Assembly: GCA_034440615.1 (NCBI GenBank)
Contig: JAOTOM010005181.1
Coordinates: forward strand, 357,501-421,500
Direction: 5' to 3'
Source: Ashinkailepas kermadecensis
Lineage: Eukaryota > Arthropoda > Thecostraca > Neolepadidae
Length of the DNA: 64,000 bases
Shown: piece by piece, positions 22,031 to 34,000 of the stretch
Layout: every line of letters begins with the position of its first letter
Numbering within the stretch: position 1 is the first letter of the stretch
Translations under genes and position numbers: made by a program
The notes under the pieces: model-generated
Databases searched by the model: none
The model's input: only the letters and a program-made list of their open reading frames with translations
What the model was told of the DNA's origin: nothing

Positions 22031-22559
22031 GTGCGCGGCCGCCGCGCTGTCGCCGCATGCCAATCACCCTTTGACGTAACGCCCACGCCGCCGCCGCTGT
22101 CCAAAACACGACATCACCCGTCGGGAAAGTGAAACGATCACGACCGTCTCATTACCGGCCGGTCGTCGTTAATTAGGGGTTGGGTCACGGGAGGCCGGGT
22201 CACGGGCGTCACGGGGGGATGGGCCGACGCTGACCCGCCAGGTCACGGGCGGCACGGCCCCGGCCGGGGGGTCGTCATCGACCCATCCCTCCGCGGATGG
22301 CGCAGCCGTACTGCGAGCACGTCTAATTGGCGCTAACCGAGGCCCCCCCCCCCCCTTTCACGCACGGGTCACCGGTCACGTGACAACTCGCGTCGCGCCG
22401 TACGATTAGGTGTGGGGACGGTGTGTGATGAATGGTGCCGGCTGTGCTGCACTGTGCCACGCTGCGTTGCGGCACGCCTCGTCACCCCATCGGTCTGGTC
22501 GCACGTTTGGCAGTATGTAGTGTTCAGTCGTCAGCACTCGATTTATGACACCTCCTTGT
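22031..22559. other. CpG-rich unique sequence
   Basis: High GC and many CpG dinucleotides, a poly-C run near 22345, and no recognisable gene. A CpG island is possible but unproven. Confidence 0.4.
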
Positions 22560-22829
22560 CATCGGTGCGAACGTGGCTGGCGGCCGGCGGCAACACCAAG
22601 GCACCGTGTGTACAACATGGCACATGCTCTACAGCCCGGTCACCAACAATGTCTGCGAACGTGGCTGGCGGCCGGCGGCAACACCAAGGCACCGTGTGCA
22701 CAACATAGCACATGCTCTGCAGCCCGGTCACCAACAATGTCTGCGAACGTGGCTGGCGGCCGGCGGCAACACCAAGGCACCGTGTGCACAACATGGCACA
22801 TGCTCTACAGCCCGGTCACCAACAATGTC
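22560..22829. repeat. Minisatellite, 88-bp unit, three copies
   Basis: GCGAACGTGGCTGGCGGCCG starts at 22567, 22655 and 22743. The units are almost identical. Confidence 0.92.
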
Positions 22830-23396
22830 TGCCATGCGATGCGTCCATGCGCTTCACATGTTACAAATACCGCACGCCCCTGGGTCACGCTGGAACCAAG
22901 CGTTCAATGCATTACACCTCTCGTTTATCGTGCCTGGGTCAACACAATCGTCACATCTGAGACAGCGTCTGATCCGGCACACTCAGGGGAGGGGACCTCA
23001 TGTGTCACACCTGGCGCGAGTCACACCAGCTACGTCTTGGTATCTGGTCCATGCCGTTACTTCATCCGATGCGTTATGCCTAGGTATTCATCGTATCGTA
23101 TTTGGTCAGCATATGCATCACGTCTCGCTGCGGGCGTACCACATCTCAAGTACAATATTATATTTGCAAGTGTGTTTGAAGTAATGACATTAAGACAGGT
23201 TTTATATATAGTCATTGCGTACTTTTGAGGTCTGTGTACCCGTTGGTCGCATTCCAGGTGGGTGGGAATGTGTGCATCAAAAGTGCATATTGAGCATTTT
23301 TACCATAACGTTTCCAATATTTGGTAGTAAATTACAACTGAACTTGAGTTCCGAGTGGATCGCAATGAATAAATAGATCGAGCCGAGCTACGGTTT
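22830..23396. other. No gene recognised
   Basis: Frames extending from the preceding repeat have no domain. Confidence 0.5.
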
Positions 23397-23598
23397 CTGT
23401 CTGATCGGGTCTGAGCCAGGACCCCAACTGTGGCTCCCGTCTGGTCGGGTCTGAGCCAGGACCCCAACTGTGGCTCCCGTCTGGTCGTGTCTGAGCCAGG
23501 ACCCCAACTGTGGCTCCCGTCTGGTCGTGTCTGAGCCAGGACCCCAACTGTGGGTGCCGCCTGGTCGGGTCTGAGCCAGGACCCGAACTGTGGCTTCT
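23397..23598. repeat. Minisatellite, 40-bp unit
   Basis: CTGAGCCAGGACCCCAACTG occurs at 23411, 23451, 23491 and 23531, and a variant at 23571. Five copies. Confidence 0.93.
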
Positions 23599-24104
23599 GC
23601 CCGACCTGACCCAGGGAAGGATCTGCCAGTGCGGTGCCGCTCGGCGGTAGTCACGTGTGTCACACCTGCGACGGCAGCGTGTCATTCCATGCCGACCCCC
23701 GACCGGTCGGCGACCCATGGCCCAGTCACAGTGATGAGATCACGAACCGCCCACCGCCCACCGTCCACCGCCCACCGCCCCAGGGTCTGGTCCACGCGTC
23801 GACTGGCTCCGCAGCCACGTGCCACCATACGTGCAAACACAACACACGAGAAGATTGCAGGTGCAAAAGATGCCGTCCCCAGGCCGGTCGCCGCTGGACT
23901 GGTGTTTCGTTGCCGTGCTGGGACGTGTGCTGCCGTTTTCTGGAGCTGTGCCCGTGTGTGGATCACCACCAGTAACCATGGGAGGTGATCCGTCTCTGAG
24001 GCGCCAAGCGAGGCCGCCCATTGCTGCTGGATACTGAGGAAGACCATTTGCCACTTGGAGCCATTTTGATCGGGGCCCCTCTGAGGAATCGTCCGCTCTG
24101 AGGA
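23599..24104. other. No gene recognised
   Basis: Overlapping frames on both strands lack domains. A short CCGCCCACCG repeat lies near 23745-23785. Confidence 0.5.
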
Positions 24105-25175
24105 ATCTCTGGAAAGCTCTCTGCCGCTCTGGGAAGCCATGTGCATACCACTCAAGGTTTCCCTGGGGAACCGTCTGCCGCTCAGGGCCTCTCTGTGAAG
24201 CCGTCTGCCGCTCTGGGCTCTCTGTGAAGCCGTCTGCCGCTCAGGGCCTCTCTGGGAAGCCGTCTGCCGCTCAGGACCTCTCTGTGAAGCCGTCTACCGC
24301 TCAGGGCCTCTCTGGGAAGCCGTCTGCCGCTCTGGGCCTCTCTGGGAAGCCGTCTGCCGCTCAGGACCTCTCTGTGAAGCCGTCTGCCGCTCTGGGCCTC
24401 TCTGAGAAGCCGTCTGCCGCTCAGGACCTCTCTGTGAAGCCGTCTGCCGCTCAGGGCCTCTCTGTGAAGCCGTCTACCGCTCTGGGCTCTCTGGGAAGCC
24501 GTCTGCCGCTCAGGACCTCTATGTGAAGCCGTCTGCTGCTCAGGACCTCTCTGTGAAGCCGTCTGCCGCTCTGGGCCTCTCTGTGAAGCCGTCTGCTGCT
24601 CAGGACCTCTCTGGGAAGCCGTCTGCCGCTCAGGGCCTCTCTGTGAAGCCGTCTGCCGCTCTGGGCTCTCTGGGAAGCCGTCTACCGCTCAGGACCTCTC
24701 TGTGAAGCCGTCTGCCGCTCAGGACCTCTCTGTGAAGCCGTCTGCCGCTCTGGGCTCTCTGTGAAGCCGTCTACCGCTCAGGACCTCTCTGGGAAGCCGT
24801 CTGCCGCTCAGGACCTCTCTGTGAAGCCGTCTGCCGCCCAGGACCTCTCTGGGAAGCCGTCTGCCGCCCAGGACCTCTCTGGGAAGCCGTCTGCCGCTCA
24901 GGGCCTCTCTGTGAAGCCGTCTACCGCTCAGGACCTCTCTGTGAAGCCGTCTGCCGCTCAGGACCTCTCTGGGAAGCCGTCTGCCGCTCTGGGCTCTCTG
25001 TGAAGCCGTCTACCGGCTCAGGACCTCTCTGAGAAGCCGTCTGCCGCTCAGGGCCTCTCTGTGAAGCCGTCTGCCGCTCTGGCCTCTCTGTGAAGCCGTC
25101 TGCCGCTCAGGACCTCTCTGAGAAGCCGTCTGCCGCTCAGGGCCTCTCTGTGAAGCCGTCTACCGCTCAGGGCGG
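24105..25175. repeat. Minisatellite, 30-bp unit
   Basis: About 36 copies of a unit containing AAGCCGTCTGCCGCTCAGG and CCTCTCTGTG, with a few units lacking one or two bases. The 30-bp period keeps a ten-residue peptide repeat open in frame; the single-base deletions break it repeatedly, which argues against coding. Confidence 0.96.
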
Positions 25176-25960
25176 CTCCGCGAGATCAGAGACTGGCCGA
25201 TGTCGGCCGGCGGGCGTCGTGACGAGAGCAGACTCCGTCCTTCTCGTCTGACCCGCCGTATTGTTGCAAGTGACCCCCGGCGCTTGCGAAACCCGTGCAG
25301 AGCTCGTGCGAGCGCACCGTCTGGCCGAGCCGGTGATGGAGGCTGGGCGGACCCAGGCGACGGAGGAGGGTGGTGATCGCCCGGCAGACGCGTGGCCCCA
25401 GAGGCCGGCGTGCAGCCGTCACGCCGATACTCGGGCCGTCACTTTTACCGGGCCGCCGCCCGTGACGGCCGGCCGTAACGGCGCCGCGGCGCCGCCGCCG
25501 GCCGGGCCCGACAGCTGCTCGTGACCCGGGGTCAGCGCGCCGACAGCGCCGCCGGTCGGCCGGGGTCGGAGGTGGCCGTCGACAGGCGGTCGCCGCCAGC
25601 GACGGCAGGTAAGGAGAGCGGCGCGTGCCGGCGGCGCGCGTCCCGACCGGCACACTCGTTTGTCTTGATGGCTATCGCGCCGCTGACGCGCTGATGGACG
25701 CAGGGCGCGACGGGTGTCGTGAGCCGTGATGCAACTGCGCGTGAGCTCGTGAGGCCGGCTCGTCGTCATCCCGACCCCGATCGGCTGACCTGCCAGTGAT
25801 TGGGTGCGATATGCGGCCACGTGCAACAAATCAGCTCCGCCTGGCGCCCGGCTCGTTAGCTGTACGCTATTCCTCTCTGGACGGATAGCGCCTCGCACGG
25901 CTCTCCGCTGACCGTCTCCACCTTCCAGTGGATTCGAAGGAAGAAGGCACAAGGAAGAGC
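25176..25960. other. GC- and CpG-rich block, possible CpG island
   Basis: Dense CpG with frames open on both strands (Arg/Ala/Pro-rich) and no domain. It could be a promoter-type island or simply GC-rich repeat flank. Confidence 0.35.
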
Positions 25961-26432
25961 ACTCTTATGGTCCCTCGACAATTTCGATGTTCCTTTTTAT
26001 CATCCACATGTATCACGATTGTTCCTTATTCTGTTGATTCCGGGCTGCATCATAATACCTTGTAGCAAGGTACTAATAATAATAGAATATTCAAATTGCT
26101 GGAAGCGTGCTTGCTTGTTATATCTGCTTACGTGAAGCATACCACTTCGCATGAATTACCATTCAAAATGGATAGCTTCACACGCAAATATTCAAACTAA
26201 GTATCTAATGCCAAAGTAATTACTATCGAACTGCATACTGGTCCCAAGCTATTGCTTTCAGTGCTCTAAAATATGCAGTTTCCTTGATGCCATGTCCGGA
26301 ACTTGTGCATAATTGTCCGCTTACATGTATTTACTCTCGCTTGACGAGAGCATTTCGCTATCTTGCCCAATCGAGAGGAGTTTAGTTCCGAAACGACATC
26401 CTTCGTCACTTTGCCACTAATTGAGCCGCATA
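25961..26432. other. No gene recognised
   Basis: AT-richer sequence with short frames only. Confidence 0.5.
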
Positions 26433-26548
26433 CATGAAACAAAAACCAGCGTATTGCTTCAAACACGGTCTATCGAATGACATCCAGCACATGAAACAAA
26501 AACCAGCGTATTGCTTCAAACACGGTCTATCGAATGACATCCAACATA
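26433..26548. repeat. 58-bp tandem duplication
   Basis: ATGAAACAAAAACCAGCG begins at 26433 and 26491; the two units are nearly identical. Confidence 0.9.
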
Positions 26549-26727
26549 CCTTCGTGAGAATAACCGTTGACCCCAAGATCAGATCAACAATAAACACCTC
26601 GAGAACATCGGATACTTTCGGCGGAAGCAGATGATCACGCCACGAAAATACCACAAAAAGCCAAACATTGGCGTGTGCATGTGGCGCTGAACGTGATCCA
26701 TCGGTTGGTACTACTAGCATCAAAAAG

Positions 26728-26930
26728 AGCTTGGCAATCTGGCTGGGCGTCCGGGCACCTGAATATCCTGCATAGGTATAGGTGTGGTGGGAAACAGTAT
26801 ACATATACAGGATATTCGGGTGCCAGGATGCTCACCGTGATTGCCAAGCTACTTGTGACGCCAATGGTAATTTGGTGTGGTGGGAAACAGTACACATATG
26901 CAGGATATTTATGTGCCAGTACATGACTGC
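26728..26930. repeat. Inverted and direct repeat cluster
   Basis: AGCTTGGCAATC (26728) and GGCACCTGAATATCCTG (about 26756) form imperfect complements of CAGGATATTCGGGTGCC and GATTGCCAAGCT (ending 26850), a ~45-bp stem around a ~35-nt loop. The right arm, with GTGTGGTGGGAAACAGTA, is directly repeated at about 26876-26930. It looks like a small foldback element. Confidence 0.7.
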
Positions 26931-29189
26931 CAAGCTGTTTGTGGGGCCAATAGTACAACCCGTCGCATCACAATCGGACCCTCAGACAAGTCCCCAAACC
27001 AGGTCAATGATACCGCTGACCATGTAGATTGTAAACATTTCATGAAGCGAGTGTGACCAAACGACAGGTCAGATGGCGCTGGGATAAAAGTGGACGCGGA
27101 ACTGAAATTCCTGCTCTAAAGGACCATCCGAGGTCACCCAATAATCGAGATCATCTACGATTATTGATCTACGATGTTCTCGGATAACCTTTTGTAGAAT
27201 TTGGAACCACTCTGGGTGTATAAATCAAATTCAGTGGTAATTATTATTCCAGAAAAGTATTCTTTAAAATGGTGACAAAAGGTTACAAAATAAATAAAGT
27301 GGCATTATAGGCATAAAATATACGTACCTAATCCAAAGTAAGGAAGTTTTTTGTCATGGCTCCCAATTAACTAGGATCCCATTTCTTGACGCCCAACATT
27401 GTGCTGGGTGGAGTGGCAAGCCTGAGAGTGGCATGTTTGGGCTTTCCATTAATTCGGAGGATCGCGATCGGCTTCAATGTTTACCAGTTAATAACTACAT
27501 ATTTTGACATGCAGCCTTAAGGACAGACGCTTCATTGTGCTTTGAATGCATCAAAATTCGCATCATTGAGCCATCCCAGCACTATTTCAAAAGCTTCACT
27601 CCTGGAGGATCGGTATGCAACTCATCTAAAGCTGCAGCCAACGACTAGTCATTAGACTAACTTTGCGAACTATTGGTTTGTACAATACACAAACGATTAA
27701 CTGTTTAAGGTAGTTCGATTCAAACTAAATCGGGACAGAACTTGATGGGATGATATGTCATGGATCATACCAACTGCTGAATAAATAACCAGAGCATCCT
27801 TTTCTTGTTATTGTCGCCCATTGCAACCGATACGATGACATTGCACCTTTTTCCAAGCAGAACACTATTCATAAATGTTGGACTAGAACCGCATCCTATA
27901 ATTTTATCAGTGCGTTTTAAAGCTTTAGAATGCATGCCTGGAAAATATTTCCTAAATCCGCCATTGAGAGTAATGCACACTATAATGCACCGTGCACTAT
28001 AATGTACTATAATGCACTATAATGCACTATATATGCACAATGCACACTATAACCGACAAAAGTTCGCTCAGCTTTCTTTCAGCCCTGAACATGTGCTCTT
28101 GTTCTCAGAATTCCTACATAGTCTTAAATATGGTGAGACGTATCTTGGCATATCAAACTTAGTGAAAAGACTTGCCCCTATGACCCAACCAACTATGCTG
28201 TCTTGACGAATATGTTAGGGCATTATTTCAGTGAAAGTGTAGGGCACAGGCCACCATGCACATCTTCTGCTCCCTTTCAGGGCGGCCTGAAAATCTTCAC
28301 TTTCATTGATGATCTGCTGCTGCCATAGAAATGACCCGAGTGCTTCTCGATTGAACACATAAAACTAAATGCGCAAAGTGCCAATAGCTGGCATCTCCTG
28401 TGCACACAATAGCTATTAAACTCCACCGTCGAGCGAACTGCTCAGCTATTTACGTGTGACCTCAATGCGCTGCCCACCTTCGCCGGTCGGTAACTCCCAG
28501 GTTGGCTCGAAACGGCCCAGCCACCAGCGGCCATTGATGGTAGGCTCGGTGGTAATGAGTGTAGGCGACACTTCAATGGAGCTCAATCCGCCCTACTGTT
28601 TTACTTTCTCTCTCCGTCGAAGGGCACTCGGTGCTCTTTTATGGTGGGCGCATATTATTACTCCTGGGTGTTTTCATACATTTGAATTACCGTGGGCGTT
28701 CCATGGCCGAGCAGGAGCATAATGTTCCAATTGGGCCTCGTGCGCGCTGGCTCGGTGCTGCGTTTATTTTCACCGCGGCTCCGATTATTAATCGTTTTTC
28801 GGTCGACCGGCACCTTCGAAAGCGTGGAATACGACTATCCTACGACTCCAACGCAGTGTATTCTGCTCGAATTGTTTCTGGAACCAGCTTGCCATTTTGA
28901 CATGGTCTGGTTCAAACTACATCAAGGCAGAACTCGATGCCATGGCTTCCTGTATATCGTATGTATTTTTCGTACAATCTGCATTGCCAGCAATGAGGAC
29001 ACCATCTTTTGTAAGCGTGATGCTATTCAGCAGGCATAGCGACGGTGCAGATTTGCTCTCAAACTATTATACAGCGTGCACAATGCCACTTTTCCAGATT
29101 CCATCAATATCAGCATCCTCATCGCTTCTCTAATCTTTGATCTTGATGTTAGCCGGAGGCTGACTTAGCTGCACAGGGCTTCCCGGATG
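26931..29189. other. No gene recognised; short repeats
   Basis: A local (ACTATAATGC)-type repeat occupies about 27975-28035. The ~35-bp stretches near 27715 and 28903, both containing TTCAAACTA and CAGAACT(T/C)GATG, resemble each other. Frames near 28450-29130 show no recognisable domain. Confidence 0.4.
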
Positions 29190-29870
29190 CATTCGTTTGC
29201 ATATTTCAATTACCATAGCATTCGCAAAATGGTGCAAAACGTTGGGCTTCACCCTGTCCGCAGAAAAATTGGCCGCAGTAACATATAGATGTCTCCGCCC
29301 CCACACACAACACTGCTGGAATAGATGGCAAAGCCATCCAACAGGTGAAAAGTTTCAAGTTCTTAGGAGCATATTTGAACGAAAAAGTTAGTTTTGACAC
29401 ATACACACACACACACCACTTCCATCTCGAAGAGATCCGCGAAGCGCGTCTACGTACTCCATGCACTTGCAGGCACGGACTGGAGCGGAGACAGGAAAAC
29501 AATAGTACGACTTTACAAGTCAATCATACGATCCATCCTAGATTACAACAGCATCAGCTTTGCCACCATTTCAGGAAGCCAGAGCAAAAAGTTAGAAACC
29601 ACCCAAAACATCTGCATCAGAGCAGCCACAGCGCCACACCGATAGCCAGTTTTCTAATGCACTCAAACACACTTCCACTCCACTTCAGGAGGACACGACA
29701 GCTGTGCCGCTACCACATTGAAATCAAATCCATTAAAAAGTAATCCGGCACAGCGCTGCTTTACGGATAACAGATACGACAAGAGCCGATTTGGGCGCAA
29801 ACTTACACCAATTCGTGTTCAAATTGCCAGGGCTCTCTCGGGGCTTAACATAACCGATTCAACAGCGCTT
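29190..29870 (+). pseudogene. Decayed non-LTR reverse transcriptase C-terminal part
   Basis: Fragments of one reading pass through several frames. AKWCKTLGFTLSAEKLAAVT (about 29228) matches the post-catalytic RT segment. SFKFLGAYLNEKVSFDT (about 29348) is the usual 'FLGxxLD' thumb block. After a frameshift at a CACACA run come KRSAKRVYVLHALAG and RLYKSIIRSILDYNSISFAT, then KKLETTQNICIRAA. A further stretch (DNRYDKSRFGRKLTPIRVQI) continues to about 29850. Frameshifts and stops make it a fossil. The catalytic YADD block was not found upstream. Confidence 0.75.
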
Positions 29871-30200
29871 ATTGCTCTGACCTGCTTTCGACATTTCACA
29901 GCAAAATGTCCCGAGGTCCCACATTTCCTGCATTTTTGTCCCTCCGCTGGACACACGTCAATGCTATTCCAACACAATTTTGATCCAACAGCGTACTCAT
30001 ACGTGTACCTTTTTCTTTTGTTTTAAGATGCTAATTTTGGGATAACTATTTTAACGATAATGATGCAATATATTTGTACTTATTAACGGATATCGTATAA
30101 CAGACCCATCATAGGTACCTGCAATTTTTTTCTGGAATTTATATATTATCTGGAAGAAGTTATTATGTGAAGACTTCATAAAGACCTATCAAGAAGCAAG

Positions 30201-30440
30201 ATGTCGATACTTCTTTGGAAGGGATGTCGATTCAGTGTTGATAAAGTGGTATATCCCACCCTATTTTATGAATACTTTATCACTGCTGTAGTAACTTTCA
30301 ATCTCAAAGACATCCACTTTAGGCCTTCTGCTAAAGAAGGCAGCACACTGTCGCTTCCACCGCTTCTGGGTGACAAGCACTTATAACTCCTTCAATTGCT
30401 ATTTGATTATCTGTACGCCACGAAATTAGTAGAAGCACTG
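30201..30440 (+). pseudogene. Non-LTR ORF2 C-terminal tail remnant
   Basis: The block TLSLPPLLGDK, then (after a TAA) LLQLLFDYLYATKLVEAL and a stop, parallels PLSLPSLLGDKYPELIELL at the end of the retroelement near 9340-9419. It is therefore a second relative of that family with a nonsense codon. It may be the end of the same copy whose RT remnant lies at 29190-29870. Confidence 0.6.
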
Positions 30441-30800
30441 TAAGCACCACACCACCAACATTCACTTCAGCACGCAATGAATGCATGCCCGCGATACACT
30501 CGTAGGAAACACGTAAATAGCCATATCCGAATGACGTAGGACGCACATGAGCCAATTTGCTTTCCAATTAGAAATAAATGGTTACCTAACGGTGCTGCCG
30601 GATGTAGATGAACTGACTTGCTTTAGGAAAAACAATAACGTAACATGAAACGACTACCCAGAGGAGCCATCGGACGTAGATGAGCCGAATTTCCTTGAAG
30701 CTCATAACGTAAATCGGCTACCCATAGGTACAGCGAACGCAGATGAGCCGAATTGCCAAACACCGTACTAACCTCATTGACAACGCTGCATGGTATGCCT
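30441..30800. repeat. Degenerate ~75-bp repeat
   Basis: GATGAGCCGAATT-type words followed by CGGCTACCCATA recur three times with much divergence (about 30545-30760). Confidence 0.45.
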
Positions 30801-31379
30801 AGACTAACCCTCTACTAACAATTAACACGCGCCGGCCGGCGTGATAAACGGTGTGGATAATTACCTCCTTGTTCGCACGGTAAGGACCCCTCGGTGCTTT
30901 TCGACAACAGTAGGCTAATGCCGGCACCCTGGCAAAACCAACCTCGTCACTCTCAAAATCACCCACACCACCACCCCAGCTACAAATTATCTTGCGGAGG
31001 AGTGAAGTAAAACTAAAACCACCTAGCCATCCGGGAGATGTCCCCCACCCAGCTCCCGCCTTCATCAGACACACTATAACGTAAAACTCCCTTAACGTAA
31101 ATGCACACTTGTCTTAGCTTTGTTTGCAAAACAAATTCGCTTTAAAGGTGGCGCAAATGACATCTATGGTCCGGCACGCCTCTAAAAATAATTTCCCCCC
31201 CGCGCCTTATGTTGAGGGGGAGCTCGCGGGAGGGACGGACGGGAACGGCCTCTGGACCGCGTAGTCTGGTGACCCGCGCGGAGGACAGCGGACAGTGTAG
31301 AATGTCACCAGAGAGCCACCTCCTTCCCGGACTATGCAGGCGCTGCCGTCGTTCTACGCCGAAGCTCGTCTTCCTGTGT
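30801..31379. other. No gene recognised
   Basis: Short frames only. Confidence 0.5.
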
Positions 31380-31815
31380 CTCGCCACGGAGCAGCGCGGT
31401 CAGTCAGCCCACGGGGCGCGGAGTGCCGCCCCACGGAGCGCGGAGTGCCGCCCCACGGAGCAGCGCGGTCAGTCAGCCCACGGGGCGCGGAGTGTCGCCC
31501 CACGGAGCAGCGCGGTCAGTCAGCCCACGGGGCGCGGAGTGTCGCCCCACGGAGCAGCGCGGTCAGTCAGCCCACGGGGCGCGGAGTGCCGCCCCACGGA
31601 GCGCGGAGTGCCGCCCCACGGAGCAGCGCGGTCAGTCAGCCCACGGGGCGCGGAGTGTCGCCCCACGGAGCAGCGCGGTCAGTCAGTCCACGGGGCGCGG
31701 AGTGTCGCCCCACGGAGCAGCGCGGTCAGTCAGCCCACGGGGCACGGAGTGCCGCCCCACGGAGCAGCGTGGTCAGTCAGCCCACGGGGCGCGGAGTGCC
31801 GTCCCACGCGGCCCT
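31380..31815. repeat. Minisatellite, 47-bp unit with optional 22-bp insert
   Basis: CAGCGCGGTCAGTCAG begins at 31392, 31461, 31508, 31555, 31624, 31671 and 31718, with a variant at 31765. Spacing is 47 bp or 69 bp; the extra 22 bp duplicates GCGGAGTGCCGCCCCACGGA. The three plus frames here are repeat artefacts. Confidence 0.95.
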
Positions 31816-33121
31816 CGTCGAGCTGTACTTGCCTATCGGTGCTGCGGTGTTGCGCGGGCCCCCGGGCTAGAGTCTCCGCCCCGGGCACCATCCGCGCCGA
31901 CCCAGGTACCTGTCTCGGGCACCGCCCGCATGGACCATAGGTGCCCGTCCTTGCGCCCCCTCCCCCTCCCCCATGGACCACAGGTGTGACGACCCGGACT
32001 TCCCCTCCCCTGTGCACCGGTCCACCCCTGCCGCTTCCACGTCGGCCCGGATTCGGCGGCCCGACGGCTGCTTCAGAATGGTGCGGCGCCCGGCGAGAGC
32101 AAGTATCTGGCGTTCTGCGCTACGTACCGCCTTCCGGCAGGGGGACGAGTGTACCGCCTTCCGGCAGTACACATCCCTCGTGACATGCTGGTCTACTGCC
32201 TTGATCACCTGCGACTTCATGATTTATGTTTCAGATGGTTCCATTTGCATGTAAGCTGAGGAGAAGGAGCAGGCTGAGAACTCAGGCTCCATCTGTCAAA
32301 ACCTACACCCCAAACCTACAGATTAGTACATTCACACGGGAATAGTAGTCACGCATTGTTTACTTTTGAAGTGAGGATCCAAACACAAGGTTTTTACATT
32401 TACACTTTACAAGCACTTAGGCCTAATTCGATTTTTTTACGCACCAAATAATGTATTAAGTTCCGTTTTACTACTTTACTTCGATAAGCACAGACAAACT
32501 CATCGATTATCTTCTCCTGCAGGAGCTGTCTATTTCTACCGCATCAAATTTGGTCTTAGTCCCATGTCCTGTCAACATCACCGCACAGTTGCCGGCTGGG
32601 AAAGGACAACAAAGACAGTCGACAAACAAATATTATGTCGGGTTTGATCCATAATTGCGTGAGCAATCTGCGGAAACTTCACTGAGCTTATGTCCATATT
32701 TTGTATATCGTGCAATGTACACATAGATGAGTCCTAGCTACGTATCGTGGCCCTGTGACTTAGGTATCTACATGCATATGCATGGTGCATCAGGCACTCC
32801 TCTGAGCAATGTTTCCATCATAAAAATCATTGTATACACCTGGGAACGTAGACTGATCTATTCGTACCCGTAGCTAATCAGCGGCTTCAAGCCACAGCCA
32901 AATTGAGACGGAAGCACCCATGCGTGAAGACTTTCGCCTGGTCTGGGCGGCGCCGGCCGCGGGCGGGGTCAGCGGCGCCGGGTCAGCGGCGCCGGGTCAG
33001 CCGCGCACGGTGTATCAGACAGATCCGCCCGCATGTATCGGTCCTCCGCGAGGCGGCCAGCCGTCACACCGCATCAGGATCCGCCCCCGTTAGCGGTGAC
33101 GTAACGCCAATCTGGAGCCGA
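31816..33121. other. No gene recognised
   Basis: Short frames without motifs. A small TCAGCGGCGCCGGG duplication lies near 32970. Confidence 0.5.
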
Positions 33122-33390
33122 CACCGCACCGCCGTCTGGTGTCGGACGTGCCGCGAGCGGTGGAGACGACCCGCGCCCACCGCCCACGCTTCGGCCCGGG
33201 GGGGAACCCCCCCCCCCCCCCTTTGTTTCGGACGCCCGGGGGGGGGAAAAACCCCCGCGCCAGGCTGGCTGTCGGACGTGCCGCGAGCGGTGGAGACGAC
33301 CCGCGCCCACCGCACCGCCGTCTGGTGTCGGACGTGCCGCGAGCGGTGGAGACGACCCGCGCCCACCGCGCCAGGCTGGCTGTCGCGGCG
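33122..33390. repeat. ~50-bp repeat, three copies, with poly-G/poly-C tracts
   Basis: GTCGGACGTGCCGCGAGCGG appears three times (about 33140, 33271, 33328). Between copies one and two lie opposed runs of G and C (33195-33255) that could pair with each other. Confidence 0.85.
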
Positions 33391-33525
33391 TACCGCCCGG
33401 AGAAAGCCAGACCACTTTCGCTGCGGAATTCATGAATAATGTCGAATCGCAGCCGAAAATTGACCGAGTGATAAGCGGCGGCGATGCACGCGTTGTCGAG
33501 CAGCGCGCGGGTTTGGGGGGGGGGG
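33391..33525. other. Short spacer
   Basis: No feature recognised; ends in a G run. Confidence 0.4.
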
Positions 33526-34000
33526 CCGGCAGCGGTGGGCCGACAGCGGTGGGCCGACAGCGGTGGGCCGACTGCAGTGGGCCGACAGCGGTGGGCCGAC
33601 AGCGGTGGGCCGACACGACTGCGGTGGGCCGGCAGCGGTGGGCCGACTGCAGTGGGCCGGCAGCGGTGGGCCGGCAGCGGTGGGCCGACACGACTGCGGT
33701 GGGCCGACTGCGGTGGGCCGACTGCAGTGGGCCGGCAGCGGTGGGCCGGCAGCGGTGGGCCGGCAGCGGTGGGCCGACACGACTGCGGTGGGCCGACTGC
33801 AGTGGGCCGACAGCGGTGGGCCGACACGACTGCGGTGGGCCGGCAGCGGTGGGCCGGCAGCGGTGGGCCGGCAGCGGTGGGCCGACACGACTGCGGTGGG
33901 CCGGCAGCGGTGGGCCGGCAGCGGTGGGCCGACACGACTGCGGTGGGCCGACAGCGGTGGGCCGGCAGCGGTGGGCCGACACGACTGCGGTGGGCCGGCA
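33526..34000. repeat. Minisatellite, 14-bp unit with 19-bp variant
   Basis: Units CAGCGGTGGGCCGA alternate with CACGACTGCGGTGGGCCGA, about 30 units. All frames are open on both strands, so the Gly/Trp/Arg- and Pro/His-rich frames are not proteins. Confidence 0.96.

Noticed and set aside
21035..22132. Several >300-residue open frames on both strands
   Set aside because: All lie in a 46-bp tandem array; every frame is open because the unit lacks stops, and the same peptide words appear shifted in each frame.
24224..25003. Repeat protein with KPSAAQDLSV-like units
   Set aside because: The 30-bp period makes it open in one frame; single-base deletions in several units break the frame repeatedly.
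31209..31989. Three overlapping plus frames of ~180-240 residues
   Set aside because: Products of the 47-bp array with optional insert; no domain outside it.
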